Positions 28,207 through 37,583 are shown, counted from the stretch's first letter. The stretch: DNA of 60,058 nt from Methanogenium sp. (GCA_030595665.1 JAUVCV010000011.1:1-60058), one strand, 5' to 3'. Notes: generated from the sequence alone by a model not told the origin. A program made the numbers and translations.

Positions 28207-28215
28207 AACTAAACC

Positions 28216-28251
28216 TCTCAAATTTGAGAACATTCTACTATCAGAATGTTC
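28216..28251. promoter_or_regulatory. two adjacent palindromes in the mtd leader
   Basis: TCTCAAATTTGAGA (28216-28229) is a perfect 14-bp palindrome. Immediately next to it, GAACATTCT (28228-28236) and AGAATGTTC (28243-28251) are perfect 9-base inverted arms around six bases. The first overlaps the mtd ribosome binding site region on the minus strand. They could be an operator for a dimeric regulator, with the neighbouring Tfx an obvious candidate, or RNA hairpins that control translation. Confidence 0.6.
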
Positions 28252-28327
28252 AGTAATAAACATTGTGAATTCCTTCGTCCGGGTGGTGCGCCCACAGGCG
28301 GTTAACGAAAACTGTTTAAGTTATTGG

Positions 28328-28339
28328 AATATATATTGA
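28328..28339. promoter_or_regulatory. TATA-like element between mtd and tfx
   Basis: GAATATATATTG is the strongest TATA-like sequence in the divergent region. Read leftward it would start mtd RNA near 28305 and give a leader of about 100 bases containing both palindromes. It lies too close to the tfx ATG (28345) to serve tfx as a leaderless promoter, unless tfx uses another start. Confidence 0.4.
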
Positions 28340-28344
28340 AGTTA

Positions 28345-28749
28345 ATGAAACAAGGTCTTCTTACTGGGCGGCAGAGGGAGGTGCTCAGGTACCGGAAACA
28401 GGGCCTGACTCAACAGCAGATTGCAGATATTATCCATACGTCAAAGGCAAATGTATGCACCATTGAAAAAGCGGCATATGATAATATTGAAAAAGCAAAG
28501 GAAACGCTGGAATTTCTCTATACGCTTGATGCGACTCATCTGTGCACGATTAAGATCGGGACAGATCTCTTTGATGCTGTTGGCGAGATATACGGGGAAG
28601 CGGAGAAATTACGGATAAAGGTCCGCTATGATTCTATCAATCTCATCAACCGCCTGAAGGAGGCAAACCCCGGTAAATTTAAGGGCCGTTTTGTGCGCGA
28701 AGATGTCGAGGTTTATATCAACGAAGACGGGGAACTCTGCTTTGGGTGA
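28345..28749 (+). CDS. tfx: Tfx-family DNA-binding regulator
   Basis: 134 residues from ATG 28345; a TTG at 28324 is possible but less likely. The N-terminal helix-turn-helix (LLTGRQREVLRYRKQGLTQQ, then QIADIIHTSKANVC) is typical of Tfx. The first described member, from Methanothermobacter, binds near genes for formylmethanofuran dehydrogenase. The C-terminal half (about 60-134) is the Tfx-specific domain. It is divergent from mtd, a methanogenesis gene, and next to two palindromes, so control of mtd is a reasonable guess. Confidence 0.9.
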   Translation: MKQGLLTGRQREVLRYRKQGLTQQQIADIIHTSKANVCTIEKAAYDNIEKAKETLEFLYTLDATHLCTIKIGTDLFDAVGEIYGEAEKLRIKVRYDSINLINRLKEANPGKFKGRFVREDVEVYINEDGELCFG

Positions 28750-28831
28750 TATTCTCTGCTGAATCTCTCCTTTTATTCAATACTATTATAAGTGTGTCAC
28801 AGAAACATTTAGGAAACATATATGATGGTTT

Positions 28832-28870
28832 TCCGGACGGTTCCTGCAGTATTCCTGCTCCCTGTCCGGA
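28832..28870 (+). promoter_or_regulatory. hairpin overlapping a ribosome binding site
   Basis: TCCGGAC (28832-28838) and GTCCGGA (28864-28870) form a perfect 7-bp stem. The right arm overlaps GGAGG at 28868-28872, the ribosome binding site of the small ORF at 28883, so the stem could hide it. A TATA-like AACATATATGATGG lies upstream near 28814-28827. Confidence 0.4.
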
Positions 28871-28882
28871 GGATCATTGCAT

Positions 28883-29071
28883 ATGGTGACTTTCCCTGTG
28901 GCGTGCTGCAGGGAAGGGTCCCGGGATATGGTTGTGTTCATACACAACAGGGTGAAAGACGTAGGATCTGATGGAACCGTAAGGGTGGACGTTTTGTGGA
29001 ACGAGCCCACATCTGGCGTATTGTTTATGCGCGCAGAAACGGAGTCCGTCAGGATCAATTTGAGAGAATGA
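28883..29071 (+). CDS. small hypothetical protein (62 residues)
   Basis: The ATG at 28883 is preceded by GGAGG at 28868-28872 (10-base spacing). The 62 residues start MVTFPVACCREGSRDMVVFI; the second half (NRVKDVGSDGTVRVDVLWNE and onward) alternates hydrophobic and polar residues like a small beta barrel. It weakly recalls the short DUF2098-type methanogen proteins, but I cannot confirm this. It lies between tfx and the ribosomal operon. The following 29072-29319 has no supported gene and probably contains the leader of the L3 operon, with short inverted repeats such as CTCAGACCTGAG. Confidence 0.4.
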   Translation: MVTFPVACCREGSRDMVVFIHNRVKDVGSDGTVRVDVLWNEPTSGVLFMRAETESVRINLRE

Positions 29072-29319
29072 GTCTTTCCGGTCCACACCGGAAGAATCTT
29101 TCAGATATGTGAAAGGGCCCAATGCCTGAATTGCGACGGATGAGGATCTTTCTTAATCCATACCGCACGTTGAGGCATGCATCAATCGGCCCATCAGACC
29201 ACATCGTCAGCTCAGACCTGAGTTGAAAACCAATTCATTCTCGGAATGCATTCTGTGCCGGAATCTCCGGTGCAGGATGAAGCATCAACTGAAAACCAAG
29301 ATTTAGGATTGATACATCA

Positions 29320-30276
29320 ATGTCCGAGTTAAACAGACCTCGCAGAGGTTCACTTGCATACAGTCCCCGCAAGCGTGCGAAAAGCCAGGTGCCGAAATAC
29401 CATTCCTGGCCACAGCATGACGGGGAACCCGTGTTGCAGGGTTTTGCCGGTTACAAGGCGGGCATGACTCACATAGTCATGGTCGATGATCACAATAAGA
29501 GCCCTACAGAGGGTAAGGACATTATGGTTCCTGTTACCATCGTTGAAATTCCGGCGATGGTTGTGATCGGCATTCGCCTGTATAGAAAGGATACCTTTGG
29601 CAAGCGTGCATACGCTGAAGCCTGGTCAGAAGAAGGCCTTGAAGCACTTCGTGAAGTTGTAGCATCCGGTAAAGTTACCGATGTCTTTGCTATCATAAAG
29701 ACCCAGGTCACCGAACTTACCGGTGTGCCAAAGAAGTCTGGAGACACCATGGAGATGCGTGTTGCAGGCGGCAGTATTGATGAGCGTGTTGAGTACGCAG
29801 CATCACTCCTCGGCAATGAAGTCGAGCTTGATTCTGTTTTCAAAACAGGCCAGTACCTCGATGTCACTGCAATTACCACCGGAAAGGGAACAAATGGTCC
29901 GGTAAAACGCTGGGGTATTCAGACCCGGAGTGGTAAACACTCCCGTGGTGGTAAAAAGCGTCATATCGGTAACCTTGGTCCGTGGCACCCTCACCATGTC
30001 AGGTGGCAGGTTCCACAGATGGGTCAGTTGGGATATCAGCAGCGTACTGAGTTCAACAAGCGTCTCTTAAAGGTCGGCGTTACCGGTGAGGAAATTAATC
30101 CCGCAGGTGGATTCACCAACTATGGTCTTGTCAGAGGCAGATATGTTGCAATTAAGGGCTCAGTCCCCGGTCCATGCAAGCGTCTTATCAGAATGCGAGC
30201 TGCAGTCAGGCAGAGTGAACATGTCGAGCGCATACCGGCAATCCAGTACGTGAGTGTTGCCAGCAAACAGGGGTGA
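29320..30276 (+). CDS. rpl3: 50S ribosomal protein L3 (uL3)
   Basis: 318 residues, the normal archaeal length. The N-terminus is [20 protein letters not shown], followed by [12 protein letters not shown] near 45. The conserved loop [20 protein letters not shown] lies near 192-211, and [21 protein letters not shown] extends into the peptidyl-transferase region. It is the first gene of the large ribosomal operon. S10, S12 and EF genes are not present here. Confidence 0.98.
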   Translation: MSELNRPRRGSLAYSPRKRAKSQVPKYHSWPQHDGEPVLQGFAGYKAGMTHIVMVDDHNKSPTEGKDIMVPVTIVEIPAMVVIGIRLYRKDTFGKRAYAEAWSEEGLEALREVVASGKVTDVFAIIKTQVTELTGVPKKSGDTMEMRVAGGSIDERVEYAASLLGNEVELDSVFKTGQYLDVTAITTGKGTNGPVKRWGIQTRSGKHSRGGKKRHIGNLGPWHPHHVRWQVPQMGQLGYQQRTEFNKRLLKVGVTGEEINPAGGFTNYGLVRGRYVAIKGSVPGPCKRLIRMRAAVRQSEHVERIPAIQYVSVASKQG

Positions 30277-30281
30277 ACTGA

Positions 30282-31028
30282 ATGAAGGCACAGATTTCAA
30301 CAATTGACGGTGGTTCAGCAGGAGAGATGGAACTTCCTGCAGTATTTGAAGAGAGCTACCGCCCGGATCTCATTAAAAACGCTGTTCTTGCACTTCAGAG
30401 TGAGCGCTACCAGCCACACGGCACCGATCCACGTGCAGGATTCCGCACATCAGCAGAATCCTGGGGTAGTGGTCGTGGTGTTGCACAACTTCCGCGTCTG
30501 AAGAACGGATCACGTGCTGCACGTATTCCACAGTCAGTCGGTGGACGCGCAGCACATCCTCCTAAAGTGGAGAAGAATCTGGTACGGAAGATCAACAAAC
30601 AGGAAAAGCGCCTTGCTATCCGGTCTGCTATTGCAGCAACCGTGAACGAGGAACTGATCACCGCACGCGGACATCTCTTTGAAGGCAGAATCCCCGTTGT
30701 CTTTGATGACGGATTTGAGGCCCTGACCACTGCAAAGGATGTTGTAGCAGCACTCTCTGTTGTGGGTGTATACACCGATGTGCAGCGCTCTGCAGACAGC
30801 AGGAAAGTGCGTGCAGGCCGTGGTAAGACCCGTGGCCGTCGCTACAAGCAGCGCAAGAGCGTACTGATTGTCACCAGCGAAACACCTCTCCGTGCAGCAA
30901 TCAATCTTGCCGGTGTGGATGTCGTTGCTGTGGGCGAACTGAACGCAGAGTTGCTCGCACCTGGCACACAGGCAGGACGTCTGACTGTCTGGACTGCTGG
31001 TGCACTGAAGAAACTGGAGATGATCTGA
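30282..31028 (+). CDS. rpl4: 50S ribosomal protein L4 (uL4)
   Basis: 248 residues. The archaeal L4 loop GTDPRAGFRTSAESWGSGRG, followed by VAQLPR, lies near 47-72, and AGRGKTRGRRYKQRKSVLIV near 175. L4 lines the exit tunnel and is an early assembly protein. It starts 5 bases after L3 with a GGTGAA ribosome binding site at the end of the L3 gene. Confidence 0.98.
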   Translation: MKAQISTIDGGSAGEMELPAVFEESYRPDLIKNAVLALQSERYQPHGTDPRAGFRTSAESWGSGRGVAQLPRLKNGSRAARIPQSVGGRAAHPPKVEKNLVRKINKQEKRLAIRSAIAATVNEELITARGHLFEGRIPVVFDDGFEALTTAKDVVAALSVVGVYTDVQRSADSRKVRAGRGKTRGRRYKQRKSVLIVTSETPLRAAINLAGVDVVAVGELNAELLAPGTQAGRLTVWTAGALKKLEMI

Positions 31029-31029
31029 G

Positions 31030-31278
31030 ATGACAATTAATACTCCCTATGTCTCAGAAAAAGCATCTATGATGCTCGAATCTGATGGCAAACTCCAGTT
31101 CATCGTCCGCCATACTGCAGACAAAAACAAGATTGCACGTGCAGTCGAGGAGATGTTTGCCCACGAGGTAACATCTGTTACGACGATGATGACAATGAAA
31201 GGACAGAAGAAAGCCATTGTCACATTTGCTGACAACAAAGCCGGAGAAGAGATACTTTCACGGCTGGGAATCCTCTGA
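31030..31278 (+). CDS. rpl23: 50S ribosomal protein L23 (uL23)
   Basis: 82 residues, the compact archaeal form. It starts MTINTPYVSEKASMMLE and has KNKIARAVEEMFAHEVTSV near 35. It sits at the tunnel exit and docks SRP and other nascent-chain factors. It follows L4 with 1 base between. Confidence 0.98.
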   Translation: MTINTPYVSEKASMMLESDGKLQFIVRHTADKNKIARAVEEMFAHEVTSVTTMMTMKGQKKAIVTFADNKAGEEILSRLGIL

Positions 31279-31289
31279 AGGTGGTTTAA

Positions 31290-32003
31290 ATGGGTAAACG
31301 CATAATATCCCAGAACCGTGGCCGTGGAGGCCCTACATACCGTGCACCGTCACACAAATACAAGGCTGAGCTCAAGCACCCGGGTAAAATTGGTGAGACC
31401 ATTAGCGGTGTTGTGATCGATATCGAGCACGACCCTGCCCGGCACGCACCAATTGCCAAAATCGAGCTTGATGACGGCAAAAAGAAGATTTTCATGCTCG
31501 TCACTGAAGGTGTGGGCGTTGGCGACAAGATCGCATGGGGTCCTGAAGCTCAGGTGAAGAACGGAAACACTATGTCTCTTGCTGCAATCCCTGTCGGTGC
31601 CTACGTCTGTAATGTTGAAGGACGACCAAATGACGGTGGCAAGTTCATCCGTGCATCCGGTGTGCAGGCACAGGTCATCGGCAAAGACGAGGGCCGTGTC
31701 GGTATCAAGATGCCCTCCGGTAAACAAAAATGGTTCAATGCAGATTGTCGTGCAACCATTGGTATTGTCGCCGGTGGCGGACGCAGTGAAAAGCCGTTTG
31801 TTAAGGCAGGAAAGAAATACCACAAGATGAAATCCCAGGCAGCGAAATGGCCGCGTGTAAAGGGTGTTTGTATGAACGTCGTTGACCACCCATTCGGTGG
31901 CGGTGGACATCAGCATGTTGGCAGGCCAAAGAGTGTTGCCCGTGGTACATCACCTGGACGAAAAGTTGGACATATCGCCTCGAAGAGAACCGGAAGGAAA
32001 TAA
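31290..32003 (+). CDS. rpl2: 50S ribosomal protein L2 (uL2)
   Basis: 237 residues. RGRGGPTYRAPSHKYKAELK is near the start. The conserved C-terminal segment VDHPFGGGGHQHVGRPKSVA near 193-212 contains the histidine region next to the peptidyl-transferase centre. It has its own ribosome binding site (AAGGTGG, overlapping the gap after L23). Confidence 0.98.
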   Translation: MGKRIISQNRGRGGPTYRAPSHKYKAELKHPGKIGETISGVVIDIEHDPARHAPIAKIELDDGKKKIFMLVTEGVGVGDKIAWGPEAQVKNGNTMSLAAIPVGAYVCNVEGRPNDGGKFIRASGVQAQVIGKDEGRVGIKMPSGKQKWFNADCRATIGIVAGGGRSEKPFVKAGKKYHKMKSQAAKWPRVKGVCMNVVDHPFGGGGHQHVGRPKSVARGTSPGRKVGHIASKRTGRK

Positions 32004-32019
32004 TCGGGAGTGATCAGAT

Positions 32020-32433
32020 ATGGCAAAAAAGACACAGAGAAGGTTGCCGAGGCGGAAAGAGGAATTCACCTACCACGGCTTCAGTATTGAAAATCTGCAG
32101 CAGATGGGTATGAGCGAACTTTTGCCCATTATGCCTGCACGGATTCGCCGCCGGGTCAACCGCGGCCTTTCCCCCGGGCATGAGAGCCTGTTGCATGATA
32201 TCAGGGGTGGCAAAGAACGTATCCGGACTCACCTCCGTGATATGATCATCCTCCCTGAGATGGTTGGTAAGACAATCGAGATCCACAACGGAAAGAGCTT
32301 CCTTGAAGTGGAAATTCAGCCTGAGGCTGTTTTCCACTACCTTGGAGAGTTTGCGCTCACCCGCGGACGTGTGAACCATGGCAGTGCCGGTATCGGTGCA
32401 ACCCGGTCGAGTAAATTCGTACCCCTGAAGTGA
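32020..32433 (+). CDS. rps19: 30S ribosomal protein S19 (uS19)
   Basis: 137 residues with the archaeal N-terminal extension ([20 protein letters not shown]) and the conserved [20 protein letters not shown] and [20 protein letters not shown] blocks. It binds 16S rRNA in the head with S13. The stop overlaps the L22 start (TGATG). Confidence 0.98.
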   Translation: MAKKTQRRLPRRKEEFTYHGFSIENLQQMGMSELLPIMPARIRRRVNRGLSPGHESLLHDIRGGKERIRTHLRDMIILPEMVGKTIEIHNGKSFLEVEIQPEAVFHYLGEFALTRGRVNHGSAGIGATRSSKFVPLK

Positions 32434-32894
32434 TGGAAATGGCAAGAACAGCATATTCTATTAAGACAGAGGGCGAGTGCGCCCGCGCAAAGGCAAACGA
32501 ACTTCCGATTTCCCCAAAGCACTCAATTGAGATTGCACGTGAAGTCAGGGGAATGAAGACCAAAGACGCAATTGAATTCCTTGAGGATGTTGTTGCACTG
32601 AAGCGTGCAGTGCCCTTCCGCCGGTTCAACAGAGATGTTGCACACAAGCGCGGTCTGGATGGCTGGGATGCCGGCCGGTATCCCGTCAAGGCATCTTCAT
32701 ACTTCATCAAACTGATCCGCTCCGTTGAGAAGAATGCAGAATATCTCGGTCTTGACACCGAAAACCTCGTAATTGACAAGATCTCTGCAGCCCGCGGCCG
32801 CAGACTGAAGGGCATATTCCCCCGTGCAATGGGGCGTGCCACACCAAAATACGCAGAATCCGTCAACATCGAGATTGCAGTGAAGGAGGCCTGA
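32433..32894 (+). CDS. rpl22: 50S ribosomal protein L22 (uL22)
   Basis: 153 residues from ATG 32433 ([20 protein letters not shown]); a GTG one codon earlier and an ATG two codons later are alternatives. It has the archaeal L17e/L22 features: [20 protein letters not shown] near 28 and [20 protein letters not shown] near 120, which forms the tunnel beta-hairpin. Confidence 0.97.
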   Translation: MEMARTAYSIKTEGECARAKANELPISPKHSIEIAREVRGMKTKDAIEFLEDVVALKRAVPFRRFNRDVAHKRGLDGWDAGRYPVKASSYFIKLIRSVEKNAEYLGLDTENLVIDKISAARGRRLKGIFPRAMGRATPKYAESVNIEIAVKEA

Positions 32895-32898
32895 TAAT

Positions 32899-33615
32899 AT
32901 GGGAATCGAGAAGAGATTTGTAGCGGATGGTGTCCGCTCAGCACGTGTTGAAAATTTCCTTGTAAAGGAACTGAAACGTGCAGGCTATGGCGGTATGGAA
33001 ATTATCCGTACCCCGCTCGGCACTCAGATTACCATCTATGCTGAAAAACCCGGTATTGTCATTGGAAAGGGTGGAAAGGTTGTGCGCCAGCTGACCGCTG
33101 ACCTCCAGAATGACTATGGTATCGAGTCCCCACAGATTGAAGTTCAGCAAGTGGATGAACCAAGTTTCAATGCTCAGATTATGGCAGAGAGACTTGCAAA
33201 TTCACTTGAGCGCGGCTGGTATTTCCGCAAGGCAGGGAACAGTGTTCTCCGTCGTGTAATGGAATCCGGTGCACTTGGCTGTGAGGTTGTTCTTTCCGGT
33301 AAAGTTACTGGTTCCCGTTCACGTGTCCAGAAGTTCACTGAAGGCCATGTGAAGCACGCAGGTGAACCATCTGTGACCCTTGTTGATCACGGATTTGCCC
33401 TTGCAGTGAAGAAGCTTGGAACCATTGGTGTCCAGGTCAGTATTATCCCGCCAGGAACACGCCTCCCTGATACCTTCGAAGTTCTGGATCCTCAACCCGA
33501 GGTTTCTGAAGAGCCGGTATTTGAAGGTGTGGATATCGATGAGGATATCATTGGTGCAGAGATTGATGCTGAACTCGAAGAAGCTGAGGATGTTCCCGTA
33601 CAGGAGGAAATCTGA
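32899..33615 (+). CDS. rps3: 30S ribosomal protein S3 (uS3)
   Basis: 238 residues with the KH RNA-binding motif [16 protein letters not shown] near 51-66 and the S3 C-terminal domain ([20 protein letters not shown] near 131). The last 40 residues form an acidic tail ([20 protein letters not shown] and onward), common in methanogen S3. It lies at the mRNA entry site. Confidence 0.98.
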   Translation: MGIEKRFVADGVRSARVENFLVKELKRAGYGGMEIIRTPLGTQITIYAEKPGIVIGKGGKVVRQLTADLQNDYGIESPQIEVQQVDEPSFNAQIMAERLANSLERGWYFRKAGNSVLRRVMESGALGCEVVLSGKVTGSRSRVQKFTEGHVKHAGEPSVTLVDHGFALAVKKLGTIGVQVSIIPPGTRLPDTFEVLDPQPEVSEEPVFEGVDIDEDIIGAEIDAELEEAEDVPVQEEI

Positions 33616-33617
33616 TT

Positions 33618-33821
33618 ATGGCTATCTTTCGTGCAGCAGAAGTCGCTGACTTCAGTGATGTTGAACTCCAGGAGCAGCTTCTAAAGCTTAGGCTTGAACG
33701 GGTTCAGAGTAATGGAAAAGTGAGTGCAGGAGGCGCACCGGAGAACCCGGGACGCATCCGTGAAATCCGGAGAACAATTGCCCGGATCAGCACTGAGCAG
33801 AACAAGCGCCGCAACGCCTGA
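33618..33821 (+). CDS. rpl29: 50S ribosomal protein L29 (uL29)
   Basis: 67 residues, two helices typical of L29 (VELQEQLLKLRLERVQSNGK and GRIREIRRTIARISTEQNKR). It sits near the tunnel exit beside L23. Its TGA stop is inside the stem of a small hairpin (33816-33835). Confidence 0.97.
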   Translation: MAIFRAAEVADFSDVELQEQLLKLRLERVQSNGKVSAGGAPENPGRIREIRRTIARISTEQNKRRNA

Positions 33822-33835
33822 TTCTCTTTTCAGGC
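33816..33835 (+). terminator. stop-codon hairpin after L29
   Basis: GCCTGA and TCAGGC form a 6-bp stem around a TTCTCTTT loop, overlapping the L29 stop. The same motif, with a longer T run, overlaps the L15 stop at 40517-40539. It may be an attenuator, a processing site or a pause site inside the operon. Confidence 0.4.
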
Positions 33836-33854
33836 ACTAAGGGGACACACAGAC

Positions 33855-34130
33855 ATGATCACCGCACAGAACATCTGCAGGCATGAACTCATCGGACTTC
33901 CGATACGGGTTTATGCCTCCTCAAACCGCACCCAGACCGGTATCACCGGTGTGGTATGCGGAGAATCGAAGCAGATGCTCGATATATGTGCTGGTGATCG
34001 TATCCTTCGGGTTGCGAAGAAGTGTGCAACCTTTGACCTGCGCCTTCCCGATGATACCCAGGTACGGGTTGATGGGTCGGTGCTGGTTATGCGGCCTGAG
34101 AAAAGGATCAGCATGCGAATCAGAAACTGA
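33855..34130 (+). CDS. rnp1: RNase P protein component 1 (Rpp29/Pop4)
   Basis: 91 residues with the Sm-like barrel of Rpp29: ICRHELIGLPIRVYASSNRT near 7, GITGVVCGESKQMLDI near 29, and KCATFDLRLPDD near 55. It helps RNase P RNA bind and cleave pre-tRNA 5' leaders together with Rpp21, Rpp30 and Pop5. Its place between L29 and S17 is the usual archaeal one. An eIF1/SUI1 gene, present at this point in many archaea, is absent. Confidence 0.94.
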   Translation: MITAQNICRHELIGLPIRVYASSNRTQTGITGVVCGESKQMLDICAGDRILRVAKKCATFDLRLPDDTQVRVDGSVLVMRPEKRISMRIRN

Positions 34131-34138
34131 GGTAAATA

Positions 34139-34465
34139 ATGGCTAAAAACACAGGATTGAACGTCCCCATTCCGGAAAAGGAATGCGATGACGTGAACTG
34201 TCCATTTCATGGCACTTTACCGGTGCGCGGCCAGGTGATTACCGGTAAGGTCGTGAGTGACCGAATGCAGGGATCAGTAGTAGTCGGACGCGACTACCTG
34301 CATTATGTGAAGAAATACAAGCGTTACGAAAAACGTAGTTCACATATTCATGCACATCACCCCCCCTGCATTGATCTCAAAGTAGGCGACATGGTAAAAA
34401 TTGCCGAGTGTCGCCCCCTTTCAAAGACCAAGAAATTTGTCGTCGTTGAGGTGATGACAGAATGA
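34139..34465 (+). CDS. rps17: 30S ribosomal protein S17 (uS17)
   Basis: 108 residues. [20 protein letters not shown] near 18-37 is the archaeal/eukaryotic S17 (S11e) start, followed by [20 protein letters not shown] and [20 protein letters not shown]. The stop overlaps the L14 start by four bases (ATGA). Confidence 0.98.
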   Translation: MAKNTGLNVPIPEKECDDVNCPFHGTLPVRGQVITGKVVSDRMQGSVVVGRDYLHYVKKYKRYEKRSSHIHAHHPPCIDLKVGDMVKIAECRPLSKTKKFVVVEVMTE

Positions 34466-34860
34466 AAGCAAAACAATCACGAACTCCTCGTGCACTTTGT
34501 ACGGGCAGCCGCCTTGTCTGTGCCGATAATACCGGCGCACGGCAGGTAGAGATTGTTTCTGTAGACCTTTACCACGGCGTACACCGCCGCCAGCCCAAAC
34601 TGGGTCTTGGTGATGTGGCAACGGTTACGGTCAAAAAAGGCACTCCCGACATGCGTAAGACGCTCGTGAAGGCAGTCGTCATCAGGCAGAAGAAGGAGAT
34701 CCGGAGAGTTTCCGGTCTTCGTCTCTCATTTGAGGACAACGCAATGGTAGTGGTGAACGAAAACGGAGAACCCAAGGGAACGGAAATTAAAGGCCCTGTT
34801 GCACGTGAAGTGGCAGAGCGTTTCCCGAAGATTGGTTCCATGGCGACGATAATTATCTGA
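34462..34860 (+). CDS. rpl14: 50S ribosomal protein L14 (uL14)
   Basis: 132 residues: [17 protein letters not shown] near 18 and [20 protein letters not shown] near 59, ending [10 protein letters not shown]. It forms part of the intersubunit face and the aIF6 contact. Translationally coupled to S17. Confidence 0.98.
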   Translation: MKAKQSRTPRALCTGSRLVCADNTGARQVEIVSVDLYHGVHRRQPKLGLGDVATVTVKKGTPDMRKTLVKAVVIRQKKEIRRVSGLRLSFEDNAMVVVNENGEPKGTEIKGPVAREVAERFPKIGSMATIII

Positions 34861-34872
34861 GGTGAAGGAAAT

Positions 34873-35238
34873 ATGGTACGTATTGCAAGCACACAACCGC
34901 GCAAACAGCGCAAATTCCGCTACAATGCACCCCTTCATGCAAGGGGTCGTTTCCTGAATGCTCCGCTTTCATCAGAACTCCGGAATCAGTACAGCCGCCG
35001 TAGTGTGCGTATCGTTACCGGTGACACAGTCCGTGTCATTCGTGGAGACTTTACCGGCGATGAAGGCATCGTCGAAGGGGTTAACCTTGAGTATTCGCGG
35101 ATTATTGTTCACGGTGTTATATCGACTAAGGCAGACGGAACTGAGGTTCCACGCCCGGTTGATCCATCCAAAGTATGCATCGTGAAACTGAATCTGAAAG
35201 ACAAACGCCGTGAGGCAAAGCTGGAGGCGAAAAAGTAA
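34873..35238 (+). CDS. rpl24: 50S ribosomal protein L24 (uL24)
   Basis: 121 residues of the archaeal/eukaryotic (L26e) type: QPRKQRKFRYNAPLHARGRF near 8 and the KOW motif DTVRVIRGDFTGDEGIVEGV near 52. It is an assembly initiator of the large subunit. The stop TAATG overlaps the S4e start. Confidence 0.98.
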   Translation: MVRIASTQPRKQRKFRYNAPLHARGRFLNAPLSSELRNQYSRRSVRIVTGDTVRVIRGDFTGDEGIVEGVNLEYSRIIVHGVISTKADGTEVPRPVDPSKVCIVKLNLKDKRREAKLEAKK

Positions 35239-35966
35239 TGTCGAACCACCTGAAGAGGCTTAACAGCCCAGGGTCGTGGCGTATTGCCAAGAAGACAAAC
35301 ACATTTGTGACAAAGACCATTGCAGGTCCTCACAATGCAAGCGCAATGCCTATGGCAGTGTGGCTGCGTGACCACATGGGAATTGCAATCACGATGAGAG
35401 AGGTCAAACGTGTCCTCAAGAGTCGTGCAGTGCTCGTGAACGGTGCTGTCTGCACTGACCCCAAGATGGGTGTTGGTGTGTTTGACATCATCGCTCTCCC
35501 GTCTGTCGACAAGTACTTCCGCATTCTCCGTGCCAGGCGCGGGGATATTGTCTCCGTTCCAATCACAGCCGAGGCAGCACAGAGCCGTCTCTGCAAGATT
35601 GCAGACAAGACAATTGTGAAGGGGGGTAAGATTCAGCTGAATCTCCGCTACGGTGCAAACATCATTGTCGACACACAGGACTACAAACCCAAGGACTCTG
35701 TTGTCCTGTCCCTGAACCCGGAGAACAAATTTGAAATCACTGATCACTTTGCCTTCACAGAAGGCAACACAGCAATGGTCATTGGTGGACGCCACTCCGG
35801 AAAGATCGGCAAAATCACACAGATTGATGTAATCCCCGGAAGTATCCCAAACCGTGTCACTCTTGCAGAGGGCGACGCTGGTGAGGTATTCGAGACGATT
35901 GAGAATTATGTCTTTATGGTAGGACGTGAAGAGTCTGCAATCAGCGAATGGGGGATTGAACTGTGA
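35238..35966 (+). CDS. rps4e: 30S ribosomal protein S4e (eS4)
   Basis: 242 residues: [20 protein letters not shown] at the start, an S4-type RNA-binding segment ([20 protein letters not shown] near 52) and a KOW region ([20 protein letters not shown] near 175). It is restricted to archaea and eukaryotes. Its last codons overlap the GTG start of L5. Confidence 0.98.
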   Translation: MSNHLKRLNSPGSWRIAKKTNTFVTKTIAGPHNASAMPMAVWLRDHMGIAITMREVKRVLKSRAVLVNGAVCTDPKMGVGVFDIIALPSVDKYFRILRARRGDIVSVPITAEAAQSRLCKIADKTIVKGGKIQLNLRYGANIIVDTQDYKPKDSVVLSLNPENKFEITDHFAFTEGNTAMVIGGRHSGKIGKITQIDVIPGSIPNRVTLAEGDAGEVFETIENYVFMVGREESAISEWGIEL

Positions 35967-36469
35967 ACCCAATGCAGGGACTCTGTGTTGATAAAGTCGT
36001 TGTCCATATGGCTGTCGGTGAATCTGGTGACAAACTTGTCAAAGCAGAAAATATTGTGAAAGATATTACCGGACAGTCTACAATTCGTGCTTTTGCGAAG
36101 ATGACCCAGCCCGCTTTTGGTGTCCGGAAGGGACAGCCAATCGGATGCCGTGTCACTCTCCGTGGTGCACGTGCAGAGAACTTCGTCCGTACTGCACTTG
36201 GAATTGTAGAAAATACTCTTTCAGCATCCCAGTTCGATGCAACCGGCAATTTCTCATTCGGCATTGAAGAACACACTGACTTCCCAACCCAGAGTTATGA
36301 TCCTATGATCGGTATCTATGGAATGGATGTCAATGTTGTTCTTGAGCGCAAGGGTATTCGCATTGCGCGCAGGTCAATTCAGAAGAGAAAGCTTCCGACA
36401 AAACAGCGTGTCACCAAAGCTGACGCTACGGCGTACATGGCTGAAGCATTCAATGTTGAGGTAATCTAA
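35963..36469 (+). CDS. rpl5: 50S ribosomal protein L5 (uL5)
   Basis: 168 residues from GTG 35963, overlapping the S4e stop (GTGA). [20 protein letters not shown] near 10 and [20 protein letters not shown] near 47 are typical of archaeal L5 (L11e), a 5S rRNA binder. An ATG three codons on is a possible alternative start. Confidence 0.97.
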   Translation: MNPMQGLCVDKVVVHMAVGESGDKLVKAENIVKDITGQSTIRAFAKMTQPAFGVRKGQPIGCRVTLRGARAENFVRTALGIVENTLSASQFDATGNFSFGIEEHTDFPTQSYDPMIGIYGMDVNVVLERKGIRIARRSIQKRKLPTKQRVTKADATAYMAEAFNVEVI

Positions 36470-36642
36470 TGGCAGAACATGGAAAGAAATCCGATGCATC
36501 ACCGAAGAAATTCGGTCGCGGTGCAAATGTGTGTCAAATGTGCGGAAGAAAGCAGGGGCTTGTCCGTCGGCACAATATTATGCTCTGCCGTCAGTGCTTC
36601 CGGGAAAATGCCGCCAAAATTGGCTTTAAGAAGATGAACTAG
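36469..36642 (+). CDS. rps14: 30S ribosomal protein S14, zinc-binding type (uS14)
   Basis: 57 residues, ATG 36469 overlapping the L5 stop by one base (TAATG). It has the zinc ribbon [20 protein letters not shown] followed by QC, i.e. CxxC-x14-CxxC near residues 23-42, and ends KIGFKKMN. The short zinc form is the archaeal/eukaryotic type and lies in the standard position between L5 and S8. Confidence 0.97.
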   Translation: MAEHGKKSDASPKKFGRGANVCQMCGRKQGLVRRHNIMLCRQCFRENAAKIGFKKMN

Positions 36643-36655
36643 GAGGCAGAGGATT

Positions 36656-37048
36656 ATGACACGATTAAATCCGATTGCAGATGCAATGAGCACCATCAAG
36701 AACGCCTCCGATGTTGGTAAGACGAGTTGTATCGTTGAACCGGCAAGCAGGCTTCTTGGTTCAATGCTTGGCATCATGAAAGAGAAGGGCTATATTGCAG
36801 AATTTGAACTCATTGAAGATGGCCGTGGCGGTCAGTTCAATGTGAAACTGAACGGAAATATCAATAAATGTGGTGTAATTTCACCGCGGTACTCCGTGAA
36901 GCTTGCAGAACTTGAAGAATGGGAGACACATTACCTTCCGGCGAAGAACTTTGGCCTTCTGCTCATTTCCACGTCTAAAGGCGTGATATCACATGGGCAG
37001 GCAAGGGAAGCAGGCGTCGGCGGGGAACTGCTCGGGTACGTTTACTGA
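36656..37048 (+). CDS. rps8: 30S ribosomal protein S8 (uS8)
   Basis: 130 residues: [20 protein letters not shown] at the start and [20 protein letters not shown] near 106, the conserved C-terminal rRNA-binding loop. AGGAGG upstream at 36641-36646 is a strong ribosome binding site. It binds helix 21 of 16S rRNA. Confidence 0.98.
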   Translation: MTRLNPIADAMSTIKNASDVGKTSCIVEPASRLLGSMLGIMKEKGYIAEFELIEDGRGGQFNVKLNGNINKCGVISPRYSVKLAELEEWETHYLPAKNFGLLLISTSKGVISHGQAREAGVGGELLGYVY

Positions 37049-37058
37049 GGTGTGTTAA

Positions 37059-37583
37059 ATGCTAAGTGAACGTTCAATTGAGATTCCCGAGGGTGTTACT
37101 GCAACAATGGAAGGAACAACCTTCGTTGTTGAGGGCCCCAAAGGAAGACTCATACGTGAAATGCGCTACCCGGGTGTTGACATTTCCTGTGATGGAACTG
37201 TCTTTACCGCTTCAACTGCATCAACGCGGAAGAAAATTTCTGCAATGGTAGGAACCTATGCAGCCCATGCCCGCAATATGTGCGGCGGGGTTACAGAAGG
37301 ATATGTATACAAGATGAAAGTGGTCTACAGTCACTTCCCAATCCAGCTTAAGAAGACTGACACAGCTCTTGAGATTGTCAATTTCCTTGGCGAAAAGAAG
37401 CCACGGGTTGCACGGATTTCTGAGGGAGTGACCGTTTCAACCGGAAACGATGAAGTCACTGTATCTGGTATTGATAAAGAACTCGTGGGCACCACAGCCG
37501 CTCGTATTGAACGGGCTACGCATGTGCGCAATCGTGATCCCCGTGTGTTCCAGGATGGAATATACATCATTGAGAAGGCGTGA
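37059..37583 (+). CDS. rpl6: 50S ribosomal protein L6 (uL6)
   Basis: 174 residues with the two L6 folds. VEGPKGRLIREMRYPGVDIS near 24 belongs to the first, and VTVSGIDKELVGTTAARIER near 130 to the second, ending RDPRVFQDGIYIIEKA. It sits at the base of the factor-binding stalk. Confidence 0.98.
   Translation: MLSERSIEIPEGVTATMEGTTFVVEGPKGRLIREMRYPGVDISCDGTVFTASTASTRKKISAMVGTYAAHARNMCGGVTEGYVYKMKVVYSHFPIQLKKTDTALEIVNFLGEKKPRVARISEGVTVSTGNDEVTVSGIDKELVGTTAARIERATHVRNRDPRVFQDGIYIIEKA

Noticed and set aside
28207-28263. Longer Mtd start at 28263
   Set aside because: It would translate through both palindromes and add 19 residues absent from the family; ATG 28206 has its own ribosome binding site and the known N-terminus.
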